From assembly GCA_037176725.1 (NCBI GenBank), contig JAZBRS010000077.1, positions 7,440,001 to 7,504,000 of the forward strand: DNA of 64,000 bases. Direction: 5' to 3'. The DNA comes from Posidonia oceanica. Its lineage: Eukaryota; Streptophyta; Magnoliopsida; Alismatales; Posidoniaceae. Below the pieces are notes generated by a model. It saw only the letters and a list, made by a program, of their open reading frames with translations. It was not told the DNA's origin and made no database searches. Below are positions 1 to 10,860 of this stretch, piece after piece. Both the position numbers and the translations under genes were made by a program. How positions within the stretch are numbered: position 1 is the first letter of the stretch; the number at the start of each line of letters is the position of its first letter.

Positions 1-616
1 TTCAAGATCAGACATCATCGATCCTCGCCTTACCAGCCGCAAATGAATGGCACAGTAGAGTCTGCCAATAAGAACCTTGTAAAGATCTTGAAGAAGATGG
101 CAGAGACTCACAAGGACTGGCATGACAAGCTTCCATACGTGCTATGGGCGTACAGGACATAGCACGTACAGGACATCAGTCCCGACCTCGACAGGAGCAA
201 CCTCGTACTAACTGGTGTATGGCATGGAGGTGGTACTGCCCGTTGAAGTAGAGATCCCATCACTACAGATCCTACGAGAAGTTGAGCTGGAGGAAGTAGA
301 ATGGGTCGAAGACTGCTGCATCCAGCTAAACCTGATTGATGAACATAGGCTGCAAGCCATGCATCATGCTCAGTGTTATCAGAAGCGATCGGCCAGAGCA
401 TACCAGAAGAAGGTTAGGCCCAGAAGCTTCCAGCCAAGAGATATGGTCCTACGAGCCATTCATCTCCTAGACAGCCGAGGCAAATTCTGGCTCAACTGGC
501 ATGGCCCCTTTCTGATCAAGCGGGTCTTCTCCAGCGACGTAGCAATCCTTGAGGACATGGACTCGGTTGAGCAATCAGAACCAGTCAACTCATGCTACCT
601 CAAGAAGTACTACTAG
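1..616 (+). pseudogene. Integrase C-terminal fragment of T1 (broken)
   Basis: Integrase joins retrotransposon cDNA to host DNA. Reading from base 1, the frame gives FKIRHHRSSPYQPQ then MNGTVESANKN, which contains the last catalytic glutamate of the DDE triad. The C-terminal domain follows, ending VNSCYLKKYY and TAG at 614-616. The same residues occur in T3 near 54.5-55.1 kb. The frame is broken near 160: a 16-base insertion repeats the TACAGGACA sequence and causes a frameshift and a TAG. A TAA follows near 210, where T3 has a serine codon. The part from 215 to 616 is open. The N-terminal zinc domain and both catalytic aspartates lie outside the window. The identity is secure; activity is not possible. 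Confidence 0.85.
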
Positions 617-2210
617 TAGCCTGAAGTTGCCGCTACCTTGCCGAGTCCCCTTTCTTTTACTTCATGCATCTACATCCCCATACATTTTATTCATGTTTAT
701 TTATCAAAAAAAAAGAGAAAGAGAAAAAAAAAAGAAAGAAAAAAAAGAGAGAAAAAGAGAAAAAGAAAACAAAAAATGTATATCATGTGCATTACAATCA
801 TAGCCCGATGACGAAAATCAGAGATGCTTGCCTGCTTTGGAAAGAGTCTACTCTACCTCACCTGACACTACTTAGATGCCTTGACCAGTGAGGGAGCCAC
901 CACTCAACAAGGACAGGCGAAATGCCCAAACCCCCTAGGACTTACACCTCCAGAGGGAGATAAAATGCTAGGGTGTGAGAGTGTGTGAGCTAGAAAAGAA
1001 TACACGTCTACACACGGGCATAAAAGAAAAAAGAAGACAGAAGGCAAAGACAGAAGTCAACCTTAGAGATAGAGGCGAACAGTGTAACTCCGTCCCTCCA
1101 GCTTACCTTGGAGAGGATTCAAAGTTCACGCTTGGGGAATCCTCAAGTCCCACAGGGCCTAGCCACCCCTGTCTAGCAACAGCTCCCTTTGCCTCAAACC
1201 AGGCGCCCATTACCTCCAAGCCAGGGATAGGAGAAACCTGCACGCCTATGTGGGAGTAAAAGAAAAATGAAAAAATGAAAAGTGTAGGTGCAGGTCCTTG
1301 AGTTTGGCACGGAGCCTGTCCTCACCACACCATCATCTAAACACAAAATCATCACCCATCCCGGAGTGCCACCAACAAGTTAGGAGTCCGAGTAGAGTTT
1401 GGTGAATCAGAGACTGCTCATTTCCTTTGCAGCAGGCATCAAGCACTCCGTATACTGAGGGTAATAGAATCTAGCATAAATCATGCATGCATTTATCTAG
1501 CATTAATCATCCCTTTTGCTCTCTCCCTCCCACTCTACAAGGCTCAGCTCGGCACTAGGACAATACTTCTGCTAGGCGTAGGTTGACCGCCTTCGAGCCA
1601 CAATGGTCCACACTTCCCACTAGCTCGCCTAGCCGTCGCTCAATTCAAGCACAGATAAGCCTCAGAGCAGGTTATCACTGTCAGCGCAGCAGCTCAGAAT
1701 GAATGTCAGTAGCTAGGGGTAGAATGATCATTTCAGAAACAACAAGACGACCTTGGCACCTTGGGGTCCCTCAGGGACCGTCAGGCCTGCATAGCCAGGC
1801 ACCACCTACCAGCATTTCCTTGTGTGACTTCGCTCCGGACGGACGAAGTCCCTTTCGCTTGCTCCCTCGCTCCTTTGCGGACGAGGGCAAGTGTACTCCT
1901 CTTGTGACTTCGCTCTAAATGGACGAAGCCCCTTTCGCTTGTTTCCTCGCTACATGCGGACAAGGACAAGCGTGCCTTTTGTGCGACTTCACCCCGTGCA
2001 GGTGAGGCCCCCTTGCAAGATTGGATGTGCTCAGATTCTGTGATCTAATTGTTAGCTGTAACATATGAACTACTTTGTCAGCTTTGATATGCACATCTGC
2101 TTCTTTGACAGTCAGTATTGTGTGTCTGTATATGATCTAGATTGATTACAGGTACTTGGAGATTTTGCACCAGTTCTTCTCTCAAGTGCCCCTATTTCCT
2201 TGCCAGTGAG
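617..2210 (+). other. Spacer between integrase and the extra ORF of T1
   Basis: I see no convincing coding frame. The stretch opens with a purine-rich run (about 705-775). Parts near 790-925 (conserved around CTCACCTGACACTA and GAGGGAGCCACC) and 1290-1450 (GAGTTTGGCAYGGAGCC) recur in the equivalent spacer of T3 (53.1-54.5 kb, opposite strand), and the latter also at 9490-9700. At 1822-1982 there are two and a half copies of an 80-base repeat holding GACTTCG/CGAAGTC inverted arms. A possible 3' splice site, ATTACAG at 2145-2151, is followed by GTACTTGRAGATT, which is shared with T3. Confidence 0.6.
1822..2005 (+). repeat. 80-bp tandem repeat with GACTTCG/CGAAGTC hairpin arms
   Basis: Two full copies start at 1822 and 1904, with a partial third from about 1983. 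Each begins GTGACTTCGCTC. In the first copy GACTTCG pairs with CGAAGTC about 9 bases later, and a second weaker hairpin (CCTCG/CGAGG) follows. A related unit occurs downstream at about 4627-4655 in T1 and, in reverse orientation, near 50370-50400 in T3. The module therefore moves within this element family. Confidence 0.6.
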
Positions 2211-3403
2211 ATGGGTTTCCCTACTTTAGTAACCTCGATGCACTACTCCAAGGTTGGATCGGCGAACTCACCGCCGATGACCGTGAGAGGCTGAGCTTGT
2301 GGGACATCCCGCCCACACTTCAGAAAGCAACTGGGGTAGAAGTGAGCCGCCATCTCCAGTGTGCCGTTGCAAGATTCTGGAAGCCCGCACACCATCTTTT
2401 CCACTTCGACAGAACGGAGTTGACACCCACGCTGGAAGAAGTACGCCGGATCTGTGGCTTCTCCAAGCTCATGGGACCAGCCATATTCATGAGGCGGGAC
2501 GGATATATTGCGGCCCTAAGCCTGCTAACTGGACTCTCCACTGTGGAATGCAAGAAGAGACTAATCTGCGTTGACGGGCCTGTGCCCATGCTCTACCTGA
2601 ATTACTTTGATGAAGTCACCAAGAAACGCACCACACTCGGTGATGAACTGTGGCTCCAAGGTTTTGTCACCCATTTCTTAGGCGAGCTGATCTTCACTCA
2701 TGCCCGGATGATGGTTGCAATTGAAGCTGCAGAGGTTGTGCTTGCTGTGGTGACCCTGCAGACCGACCTGGCACCAGTTGTTTTAGCAGAAACTTATCGC
2801 AGGCTGGACCGCATCTCGCACAGCTGCCTCCATTTCCACGGCTGCAGAGCCCTAGTACAGGTTTGGCTAGCTGGACACCTGGGGATGGAGATCTTGGGCC
2901 CACAAAGAGCCGCCTTTAAGACCTACTGCAGTACCGGCCATGCTCGAGCCACTCAGAGTGTCCAGGAAGAATACGAGAAGTTGTCAAAGCTAACGGATGA
3001 TGCAGTAACTTGGCATATGATCCCATCTGTGGCTGAGCCATTCACTGTCTTCTTCAGTGCTCGCGACATGCAACTAGTCGTGCTGCCATGGTTCACCGGG
3101 GGTGTTGAATATCATCCTATCCAGGTCATGCGGCGGTTCGGATTTCAGCAACGTGCCTTTGTCGATAACACAGTGCCCAAGCTTCTTTAGAAATATCCGC
3201 TCAACTCAACTACAGCAACAGCGAAACTGGCCCACCTGATGCACATTGGGGTACAGCTGACAGACATTGCGGCTGTGAAGGGCTCGGGGTGCACCCTCGA
3301 GTACGTAGCTGAGGTACAGGGGCTCTGGCCCATAAACGAGATCCCGCCTGGCGCCCCTCTGTTCTGTGATGCCAGAAAATCCAAGAAGGCACAGATTGGT
3401 TAG
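2211..3403 (+). pseudogene. Extra ORF of T1: DUF7745 / plant-mobile-domain-like protein (broken)
   Basis: This ORF lies between integrase and the 3' LTR, in sense, the place where retroviruses keep env. ATG at 2211 gives MGFPTLVT, as in T3. A small deletion near 2245 then shifts the frame. From about 2250 the frame runs in line with the T3 copy to the TAG at 3401-3403. It has one internal TAG at 3188-3190 where T3 has glutamine. The block FHFDRTELTPTLEEVRRICGF, preceded by a WKPAHH motif, looks like the start of the DUF7745 domain of plant proteins. It also resembles the plant mobile domain (W-x-P-x-T-H-x-F ... TLxDVxxLLGL) of MAIN/MAIL1. No signal peptide or membrane segment is evident, so it does not look like an envelope protein. 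Expected size is about 400 residues. The function is unknown; the family call is from memory of motifs. Confidence 0.6.
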
Positions 3404-3869
3404 GGCACTTGCACGGCTACGTGTCCTGTTTAAGTCTTGTTATATCTTGTTTGGCTCGGCTATGGGCATGTAACCAAGACTTAATCAATGCAAAGATGTT
3501 TGTTGTGCCATTTTCTTGTATGTTGAGTTGTCTTCCATAACTTGATGCATGCATGTTCTCGCATGACCATGCTTTGTGCTGTTTGTCCAGTTTGTAGTCA
3601 GACTACTGTATTGAACTCGCGCATCAAACCCCTCGAAACCACGATGAGGGCGCCATCAGACCCTAACAATTCGCAAGTCAAAAGCAGCTGCCAGAGTTCT
3701 CAACACAAGGAAAATTGCAGGAAAGGCCATGTATTCTGTCGGAATACCAAAATCTCTACAAATCAACGCTGGAGCTATTCCTAATGACTCCTAAGCAGGA
3801 TACTCAGCCGTAGCATCCATCAATCGCCCCAGAATCAAGCAAAGCCACCGAGCACTCTCACCTGGATCT
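3404..3869. other. Region after the extra ORF, nothing recognised
   Basis: I find no coding frame or repeat here. It probably forms the untranslated tail of the extra ORF (TGTTGTGCCATTTTCTTGTA near 3500) and leads into the structured 3' module. Confidence 0.4.
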
Positions 3870-4115
3870 TCATTCGGGCTGGTATCCCTAACTTCTCGTT
3901 TGGCAAACATGTTAGTTTTGTCCGCATCCTTCGCTTTTTGATGCCAAGGGTGCTTCAGCTGTCCCCTGGTATCCTTTCCTGATACTAGGGGCATCTTTTT
4001 TTGCTGCCCTATGGTGTCGCTTTTCAACCTGCATCTAGGCTGACATTCCTAAACTGTCACGGGCCCATTCGCAACTTTTGCCCCACCTCTAGATTTTGGT
4101 GCTCCCGTTATCCTT
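3870..4115 (+). other. Conserved structured 3' module of T1, copy 1
   Basis: About 240 bases align by eye with T2 (25100-25330) and T3 (51430-51620, reverse strand), although the flanking non-coding DNA does not. Landmarks in order are GGGCTGGTATCCCTAAC, TTGGCAAACATGTTAGTTTTG, ATGCCAAGGGTGCTTC, a long hairpin, and GCTGACATTCCTAA. In the hairpin CCCCTGGTATC (3963-3973) faces GATACTAGGGG (3981-3991), with one G-U wobble. A second partial copy lies at about 4890-5000. Confidence 0.65.
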
Positions 4116-4620
4116 TCTGGCGATAAGTCCAAAACTTATCATCTGTCCTTTGCGGTCGATAGGTCCGAAACCTATCCTTTTCGGTCTATAAGTCCGAAAC
4201 TTATCATCTATCCTTTGCGGTCAATATGTCTGAAACCTATCCTTTCCAGTGATAAGTCCGAAAATTATCATCTATCCTTTGCGGTCGATAGGTCCGAAAC
4301 CTATCCTTTCCGGCGATAAGTCTGAAACTTATCATCTGTCCTTTGCGGTTGATAGGTCCGAAACCTATCCTTTCCGGTCGATAAGTCCGAAACTTATCAC
4401 CTATCCTTTGTGGTCGATAGGTCCGAAACCTATCCTTTCCAATCGATAAGTCCGAAACTTATCACCTATCCTTTGCAGTCGATAGGTCTGAAACCTATCC
4501 TTTCCGGTCGATAAGTCCGAAACTTATCATCCACCTTTGCGGTCAATAAGTCCGAAACCTACCATTTATCAAATCATGCCTCTTCCAGCCGGCAAGTCCG
4601 AAACATACCAATTATCATCC
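4116..4620 (+). repeat. T1 hairpin tandem array (two alternating 31-34 bp units)
   Basis: Two alternating hairpins repeat: GATAAGT-ccgaa-ACTTATC (for example 4380-4398) and GATAGGT-ccgaa-ACCTATC (for example 4158-4176). They are joined by spacers such as CTTTGCGGTC and CTTTCCGGTC. The two types differ by A to G in the left arm and T to C in the right arm, so pairing is kept. About 15 hairpins are present, and the last few are degenerate. Confidence 0.85.
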
Positions 4621-4884
4621 TTTGCACGACTTCGCTCCGGGCGGACGGAGTCCTGCTTGCTTTTGCCTCCTCAACAGGAAAAGATGCCTCTTTTCGTGCT
4701 TGCTTTTCTCGCTTGCTTTCTTGCTCAGTAGGAAGAAATGCCCCCTTCTTCTTTCACGTGTTCTCAATTTTGCCCCTTTTCTTTCACGCGACTTTAGCTG
4801 CTTGCTTGCTTCCTCGGGCGAGGACAAGCTATCTTTCTTTCCTTTCGGGTTGGCAGCTCTGACTGCTCAGTCGACACCCGTCAT

Positions 4885-5180
4885 ACTGTCTAACATTCCT
4901 TTCGGTGCCAGGTGCGCTTCTAGCTGCCCCCTGGTATCATCTCCCTGGTACCAAGGGCATCCTTTTCGCTGCCCTCGGTATCACTCTCAGGATGGTAACC
5001 CCTATTACCCAGACGACATTCTTCACAATGTCAGGCATTTTTCTCGGGTTGATAGCCCAAACTATCCAGTGATGAGTCCGTCAACTCCTCGGGCCAATAA
5101 CCCAAACTAATTGGTGATGAGTCCGTCAACTCCTTGGACAGATAACCCAAACTATCCAACGATGAGTCTGTCAATTCATA
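4885..5180 (+). repeat. Second structured module and second array of T1
   Basis: At 4890-5000 a second copy of the CCCCTGGTATC-type hairpin region appears (GGTGCCAGGTGCGCTTC, CCCCCTGGTATCAT, CTGGTACCAAGGGC). At about 5040-5175 a unit with AACCCAAACTATCC and GATGAGTCCGTCAACTCC repeats three times. This is the same family as the array at 25545-25890 in T2. Confidence 0.6.
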
Positions 5181-5189
5181 ATCCATTGC

Positions 5190-5560
5190 ATCAGCATCGC
5201 ATGTTAGGTAATAGTACCAGCATCACATGCTAGGCAGTAGCACCAGCATCGCATGCACACCAGCATCTCATGTCATCCCCAATAGAGTCGAATCCTGCAT
5301 CACCTTTAACATGCATCACACCAGCATCGCTTAGGGCCGTACATAGCCTGGCGCGCGGCATCAGCATCTCGTGCCAGAGTTGCCTTGAGCCTCAGCACGT
5401 AGCAATGCTTCATCCACAACACTCGCACACACATGCATCACCCACATCTCCCCCAGCGGAGCTCAGCACGACGAGCATTAGTGAAATTTTCGCATCAGCA
5501 TCTACACTTGCATTTACATTCGCATTCGCATTTCGGCAACGTGTCATGACTATCGGTGTA
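5190..5560 (+). repeat. GCATCA-rich low-complexity stretch before the PPT
   Basis: Short motifs such as CAGCATCGCATG and CAGCATCTCATG recur irregularly, ending in TTGCATTTACATTCGCATTCGCATTTCGG. T2 (26130-26660), T4 (41460-41720) and T3 (49990-50130) carry the same kind of sequence at the same place. It is a conserved compositional feature, and I see no gene in it. Confidence 0.5.
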
Positions 5561-5666
5561 TCCGTTGAATAAGTGACTCACACCAACAGCGTCTGTGCTC
5601 CTGCCTGTTCAGCTGGGTGTCTTTGTCAACCTTGAGCAGCAGCCTCGGTCCCCTTGACCTTGCTCA

Positions 5667-5678
5667 GGGAGGGGCATC
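5667..5678 (+). promoter_or_regulatory. Polypurine tract of T1
   Basis: GGGAGGGGCATC directly precedes the TGTAGACACC start of the 3' LTR. The same tract precedes the 3' LTRs of T2, T3 and T4. It primes plus-strand DNA synthesis. Confidence 0.85.
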
Positions 5679-8137
5679 TGTAGACACCCTGTTTTGGCAG
5701 CTGGCCGTTGGAGGATCTCTGGAAGCTCACTCAGATTGTGGCATGGCAAACCAAACCTAAAACCCCACTTCAAACCCACCAAAACCTCATCCTAATCCCA
5801 AATCAAATTCCAATCCCTGATCCCAACCTAACCAAATCCAAGCCCTAAACCCCATTTCAAGCCCTACAAATCATTTCAAACCCAAACCTAAAACCAAAAC
5901 CCAATCATAAGCCCATTACCTAAGCCTTAAAACAATTCAACCACAAAGCCCAAATCTGAAGCCCAGCTGGCCCAACCCACTGAGTTTCACTTGCCATTGC
6001 CAGTCCATGCGGCGACTAGTCTTGTTGCCTATCATAGTGGCGACTGGGTTTGTCGCCGTCAAGATAGGCGATTAACTGTGAAATTCTCCTGCCGCGCGCT
6101 CGTTTGGACTCTACCAGCCACCCCCTTGCCGCCCATCCTCACAACATGCACGCCACCCCCTTGTAGAGCACGCTTGCCATTCTGACCTTGCTCCCGGGCA
6201 TGCCATCTCCACCACGAGCTCTAGGGCATGTCCCTGCCACCGTCCTTCTTGTCAAACGTCGACAGAACAAAACCGGTGACCTCCACCTTGAACCCATCGC
6301 TGCACACACAATCCAGAGCCTCCCTAGTGAGAATTTGAGATCCCAGAGAGAATCTCTGAGCCTCCTTGTGCGATTCCGAACGATCTCGAGTAATTCCAGA
6401 GCCAGCCGTGCCCGCCATTGCCACACGAGCTTGCCTCCGGTCATCTTCCCCACCTCCAGCTGCCAACTCTGGCAAGCTCTACAGGTGAAGCTTCTCACCT
6501 TTTTGTGTGCTTGAAGGCTTGGGAACCTTCCTCCCTTGCCGCTTGACCTACTAGGCGCCCCTCTTGCATTCCTGAGCGTCCCTTCGGCCGACAAGTCACG
6601 GCAAGGCCGGCGAACCGCCGGTGGAGGTGGGAAAGAGGCACTAGCCTCTTCCCACTGCCCTTGCTTGCTCCCATCAACTCCTCGTCGTCCCCATGACGCT
6701 TCACAACCGTCTCATTGGGTCGTCGGCCGCTCACATGGCCAGCACTCGATGAACTCCGGCAGCGCAAAGTGGAGGAGGCGGGTGGAGTGACTCAAACCGC
6801 CATTTTCCACACGGAAAGTGTGGTTGTGATTGTGGGAATGCCGTTGTGCTTCCCTGATCAACTCCCAATTTTTTAGCCTCGCCTGCATCCCGTGATCCAA
6901 TGAAGAAGCTCAGCCTTTGGACTACCAGTTGAGCCGTCGCTCCATTCGGTAACTCACCTGCGTTTCTAGTAGTCCACCGACCGATCTTTGGGCCCTTGCT
7001 CCATGTGACTCAGACCACCGTTTTGCATGATTTCTGTTTGTCTGTGTTCATGGTTGATTGGTCTTTATGCTCATGCATTTAATTGTTAGTTTACATCACC
7101 ATGGATGCGAGATTTGACCGTGGAAGTTGGCCTTTGGACTACCAATTGAGCCGCCGCTTCAACCGGCGACTGAATTGTGTTTTTTAACAGTCCACCGGCC
7201 AAACTTTAGGCCGTTGTATCTCATGATCCATGTTTCCATTTTGCAAAGTAGTTACATGGTTTCGATTCTTGATATGCTGTCTTCGCTTCTGTGTTTTTAG
7301 TTTCAAGTTTAGCATTGTTTACATAGCACTTTTATGGCCATGAATGTTACTGTCTGTAATGGCTACAGCCGCCTGTCTGAGCAGCAACAAGCTCTGGCGC
7401 CACTGATAACGGCTAGATGGGACGTCACTGCACTGACAGGCGACATGTGTGTCGCTGGTCCAACTGGCGACTTGCACTGTGACCGATCTTGGTGGTGACC
7501 CAAACAGGAACTCAGACAGTGGACAGAGCCACCTCTTTGCCGCCCTTGCTTTGATTACTTGACTTATTTTGGTTTCAGTTATGTCTCTCTAGCATGTTTA
7601 TCATCCCTTTACGGCATTTTAACTCTGATTAGTCATTTTAACATGGTTTTGCTTAGCTTTGCACGGTTTATAATTGCATCTTGCATACCGCCTTAGGGCG
7701 AACATAAACCGACGTTTTACACCAACATTAGCCACACATGAGCGGATTAGCCAAGAAAGACTGATTCCTCGGGCATGTTGGGGGTGCCTAACACCTTCCC
7801 TGCGCGTAATAAGAGTCCTTACCCTTTCTCTGGACCGCATTGACCTTGTGTCATATACATTTGGATCGGATTGGCATCTTTTAAACTGCATGAGTTTTCT
7901 CGCATGTTTCCATACATGGTTTTCCTAGTCTTTCCGTTTTAATAGATTAGGTGGCGACTCCATGTCTTTGTTTTCTTTTCCTTTGCGTTCTTTGCTTGTT
8001 TTCTTGGTGTTTTTGAGTCGAGTTTTCCTCCCCGGATTCACCGCTAACCGTGTCTTCCTCCCTCTACGTCGATCGGCGTGCATGAGCTTCGGCAGCGTGC
8101 GACCACATCGTCGTTCGAGTGGCGGGAATTCGTCACA
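5679..8137 (+). mobile_element. T1 3' LTR (2459 bp)
   Basis: It runs from TGTAGACACC after the PPT to GAATTCGTCACA. U3 opens with an A/C-rich stretch (5745-5960) containing CCCTAAACCCC telo-box-like motifs. A GC-rich block with many GGCGAC motifs follows (6000-6780), and a donor-like ACAG/GTGAAG sits at 6484/6485. The conserved block around GGTGCCTAACACCTTCCC lies at about 7786-7805, and an internal GGTGGCGACTCC at 7950-7961. The end was placed by aligning it with the LTR ends of T2 and T4. Confidence 0.75.
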
Positions 8138-8140
8138 GCG

Positions 8141-9250
8141 TGTGGGACGAGCTGTTCACACGCCAAAAGGGTCACGGTGAAGTGGTGCATCTGAGGAAGG
8201 ATAACGACTCGAAAACACCTAGGAGAAAACAAACGTAAAGAGGAATAGGATAAGGAAGAAATGGAGTCACCACCTAGTCTATTAAAATCGGAAGACGAAG
8301 AAAACCGAATGCAAAAGGAATGTGATAAAAGCAAAGCAAGTTTGAAAACATGATGCCTGGTGCCAATGGATGCAACACATTGATCATTGCATGTAGAGAA
8401 AGGGTAAGGACTCTTATTACGCACGGGGAAGGTGTTAGGCACCCCTGTATGCCCGATTACATCGATCTTTCAATGCATTTCCACTCATATGTGTGGCTAT
8501 ATGTGGGCTCATTCAAGCCAAGCAATGTATGCCCAAGGTCAATATGTTTGATGTCAAGCAATCATGGATGAAACATGCAAATAAGTCTGATCTAGACAAG
8601 AGAAAACTCAAATCAAACAGACAATCAATGCAAACAAGTGCTCAGCTACACAGTCTGTGTTCTAGATCCAAGGGACCTCGCACCAGGTATTTGTGCTAGA
8701 TCTGTATGCTAGATCATTACGCTAACAGATCGCACCCTAGGTATTATAGTTCCAGACCGCGAGCTATCATCACATAAATGATGGATCAAACCGAAGCAAA
8801 ATGAACAATTGAGCATCAGGGAAGCAAGAAGGAATGCCAAGATGTAAATCAAAGCATCAAAATCAGATCATGGACGCATGCCTATCCTCCTCCACCTCTA
8901 TTGCATGTCGCTAGAGTTCCTTGGTTCTATCGGCCATTGAACAGGTCGTGAACTTCAAGGATTCCTTTATGGCTCATGGAGGATGGATGGGAGGGAAGAG
9001 AGAAGAAGAATGATGCAATGCAATGTGAGGGAAGCCAAAACAAGGGGAGCTCTGGATCCAGTGGTCCTCCGTGCTATGACGTCGAACCCGTCTGTCAAGG
9101 TGAAGACGGTTGGTTGGGACGAGAAGGTCCTTCGACTAGGGTCTCTCTTGGACGTAGTAGAGGTGTCGAGGACTAGAGACCCATGTAGGGATGGGTTAGA
9201 TCTCGTGCTCAACGGCTGGAGGGCTCGCACGAGCTTCAGAACCTATCACA
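8141..9250 (-). mobile_element. Truncated Tat-type LTR fragment (minus strand)
   Basis: Reading the minus strand, the segment ends in the LTR terminal region: CGACTCGAAAACACC at 8209, GGAGTCACCACCTAG near 8265, and GGTAAGGACTCTTATTACGC...GGTGTTAGGCACCCC at 8404-8442. These are the landmarks near the 3' end of every Tat LTR in this window. The stretch around 8635-8660 still matches the GTGCTCAGC...GTCTGTGTTC region of the solo LTR at 19.7 kb. The U3 start is missing. It meets the T1 3' LTR tail to tail, with only GCG between. Confidence 0.65.
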
Positions 9251-10300
9251 GAGTATGCACATGAATGATGAAAATCGAGATGGAAACCAACGAAAACCAA
9301 ACAAGAGGGAGGAAGCTACGAGAGTAACTCAATTATGCTACAGGATACCGTACCCACCTGTGTCGTGGCTCGAGATGTGCTCTACCACCAATGATGACTC
9401 ACAGTGGTTCCTCCGAGGCTCTGGGTGCTACAGTCGGATGCGGAGGTGGCCGAGGAGTATGGTGAACCCCAAAAGAGCAGGTGTAGGGCCCTAAAGAGTT
9501 TGGCATGGAGCCCAAATCACAACACCACTTAGCATCGAGAGCTTGAGCATCTTTATCAAATAGAGCCACCAATAGCTTGGGAGTCCTGGTAGAGTTTGGT
9601 GAGTAGAAGGCATTTCCCCTCCTTTTCGGCAAGCATCAAGCTTTCCAAATACTGAGGGAGAGATAAGAAAAACAACTTAAACCACTCATTCATTAGCAAC
9701 ATTAGTTTTCTTCCCTTGTTCTTATGCATCGCTTCGTAGGTTCTTGCTGAGTATTTAACCAAGGGCATGCCAACTGCCTTTAGGTTAAATGCTTAGCCGA
9801 GGGATACTTCCAACCAGGGGGAATTTCAATTGTCTATTGGCTCAAGCTCACTAGGTCAATACTTCTACCAAGGGCATGTCAATTGCCTTCTGGTCAGAGC
9901 ACATGCATTTGGATACCCGCCAGCATGGATCCATCGCAGCCATAGTTGCAAGACTGGGACATGCCAGTCTCCATCTAATCAGAGCACGTGCATTGGCATG
10001 CTTGCCAAGGTAGGTCAGTTATAGCCCATAGGTTGAGCCCAGCACCCTCTACCAGGGCATGTTAGCTGCCTTTTGGAACTGAGCAACAACACGGGTGGGT
10101 CGGAGCAGATGCATGCCAATTAGCTCCTGATAGGAGAGTGGGCTTTCGCAAAGTGAGCTACAGGTATTGGACGCTATAGGACTGAGTAGAAGAGAACAGC
10201 ATGGCAAGTTTTGATCACCTGTTGACCAGCTCATTTTACTGATGCATTTGGCCTATGTATAATAGTGGCGTGTAATCCTGGAACAAATATCTAGCATGGG
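9251..10300 (+). mobile_element. Displaced Tat spacer fragment
   Basis: From about 9480 the sequence matches, in plus orientation, the spacer downstream of integrase. Matches are GAGTTTGGCATGGAGCC near 9499, GAGCCACCAATAGCTTGGGAGTCC, and GGCAAGCATCAAGC...ATACTGAGG near 9630-9655. No integrase precedes it. At about 9750-10080 a loose repeat of AAGGGCATGYCAAYTGCCTT occurs three to four times. I find no coding frame. Confidence 0.5.
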
Positions 10301-10524
10301 GAATTCAAAACAGCAGATTACAATATTTGGTTCAACAAGCTTTAGCATGGTCGCAGATTGAATCTAGAACAACAAGAACATAAACACAAGATAACAGTGT
10401 TAGGCCATGTTACTCAGAGCGTCAGATAGATTGAATATGCTAGTACAATATGCTCAAATATAGGAAGGCTTAATACAACTCAAAACAAAGGTCCAAGGGA
10501 AAGGGCAAAGACACAGCAACCCTT

Positions 10525-10860
10525 TCAACAGTCGGAGCTAGTCTGTGCCTTCGTAGAAGTTCCCGCACAGCCAGACATAGTGCCACTAGGTGGAATCTCA
10601 TAGATAGGCTAGGTCTCCCTCCTCAGAGCATCATAGGCAGGAGTACAGCCAATGCCCTCCATAACAGCAATGTCAGTAGTGTAGATACAAGAGTGCAATA
10701 AGTGGGCTAGTTCTGCAGTTGGAGCAACGAAATTAGGGGCATATATACTGAACTACTCAGGCATCCTAGCCGGCTTAAAAGCGTCCTGACGAAGGCTGAA
10801 TTGGTGCAAAACGCAGATCAGGTGGTACATGTAGGTATCCCATTTTTGCATTTCCCAGAG
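10525..10860 (-). pseudogene. C-terminal fragment of the DUF7745-like extra ORF
   Basis: Translated on the minus strand, this gives VLHQFSLRQDAF, APTAELAHLLHS, TDIAVMEGIGCTPAYDAL and YEIPPSGT. These align with the T3 protein (VMHQFGFRQGAF, APTKELANLMQH, TDITTVRGIGCTLEYV, INEIPPGG). Two TAG codons interrupt it, one where T3 has tryptophan, and a TGA ends it at 10525-10527. Only about 110 residues remain. It points opposite to the spacer fragment to its left, so an inversion or separate insertions must separate them. Confidence 0.65.

Larger units (their letters stand above)
1..8137 (+). mobile_element. T1: 3' part of a Tat/Ogre-lineage Ty3/gypsy retrotransposon
   Basis: The order is integrase C-terminus, spacer, extra ORF, 3' repeat region, polypurine tract and 3' LTR, all on the plus strand. 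The first base of the window lies inside integrase, so gag, protease, RT and the 5' LTR are to the left. Family: the integrase closely matches the one in the minus-strand element T3, whose archaeal-type RNase H marks the Tat lineage. The LTR begins TGTAGACACC and ends GTCACA. Coding parts are broken by stops and frameshifts, so this copy is inactive. Confidence 0.85.

Noticed and set aside
5040..5175. Hammerhead ribozyme (TGATGAGTCCGT resembles the catalytic core strand; GTCCGAAAC occurs in the first array)
   Set aside because: The GAAA strand does not follow the TGATGAGTCC strand, the bases that would be the core pair with each other in the simple hairpin, and no cleavage triplet with flanking stems is found.
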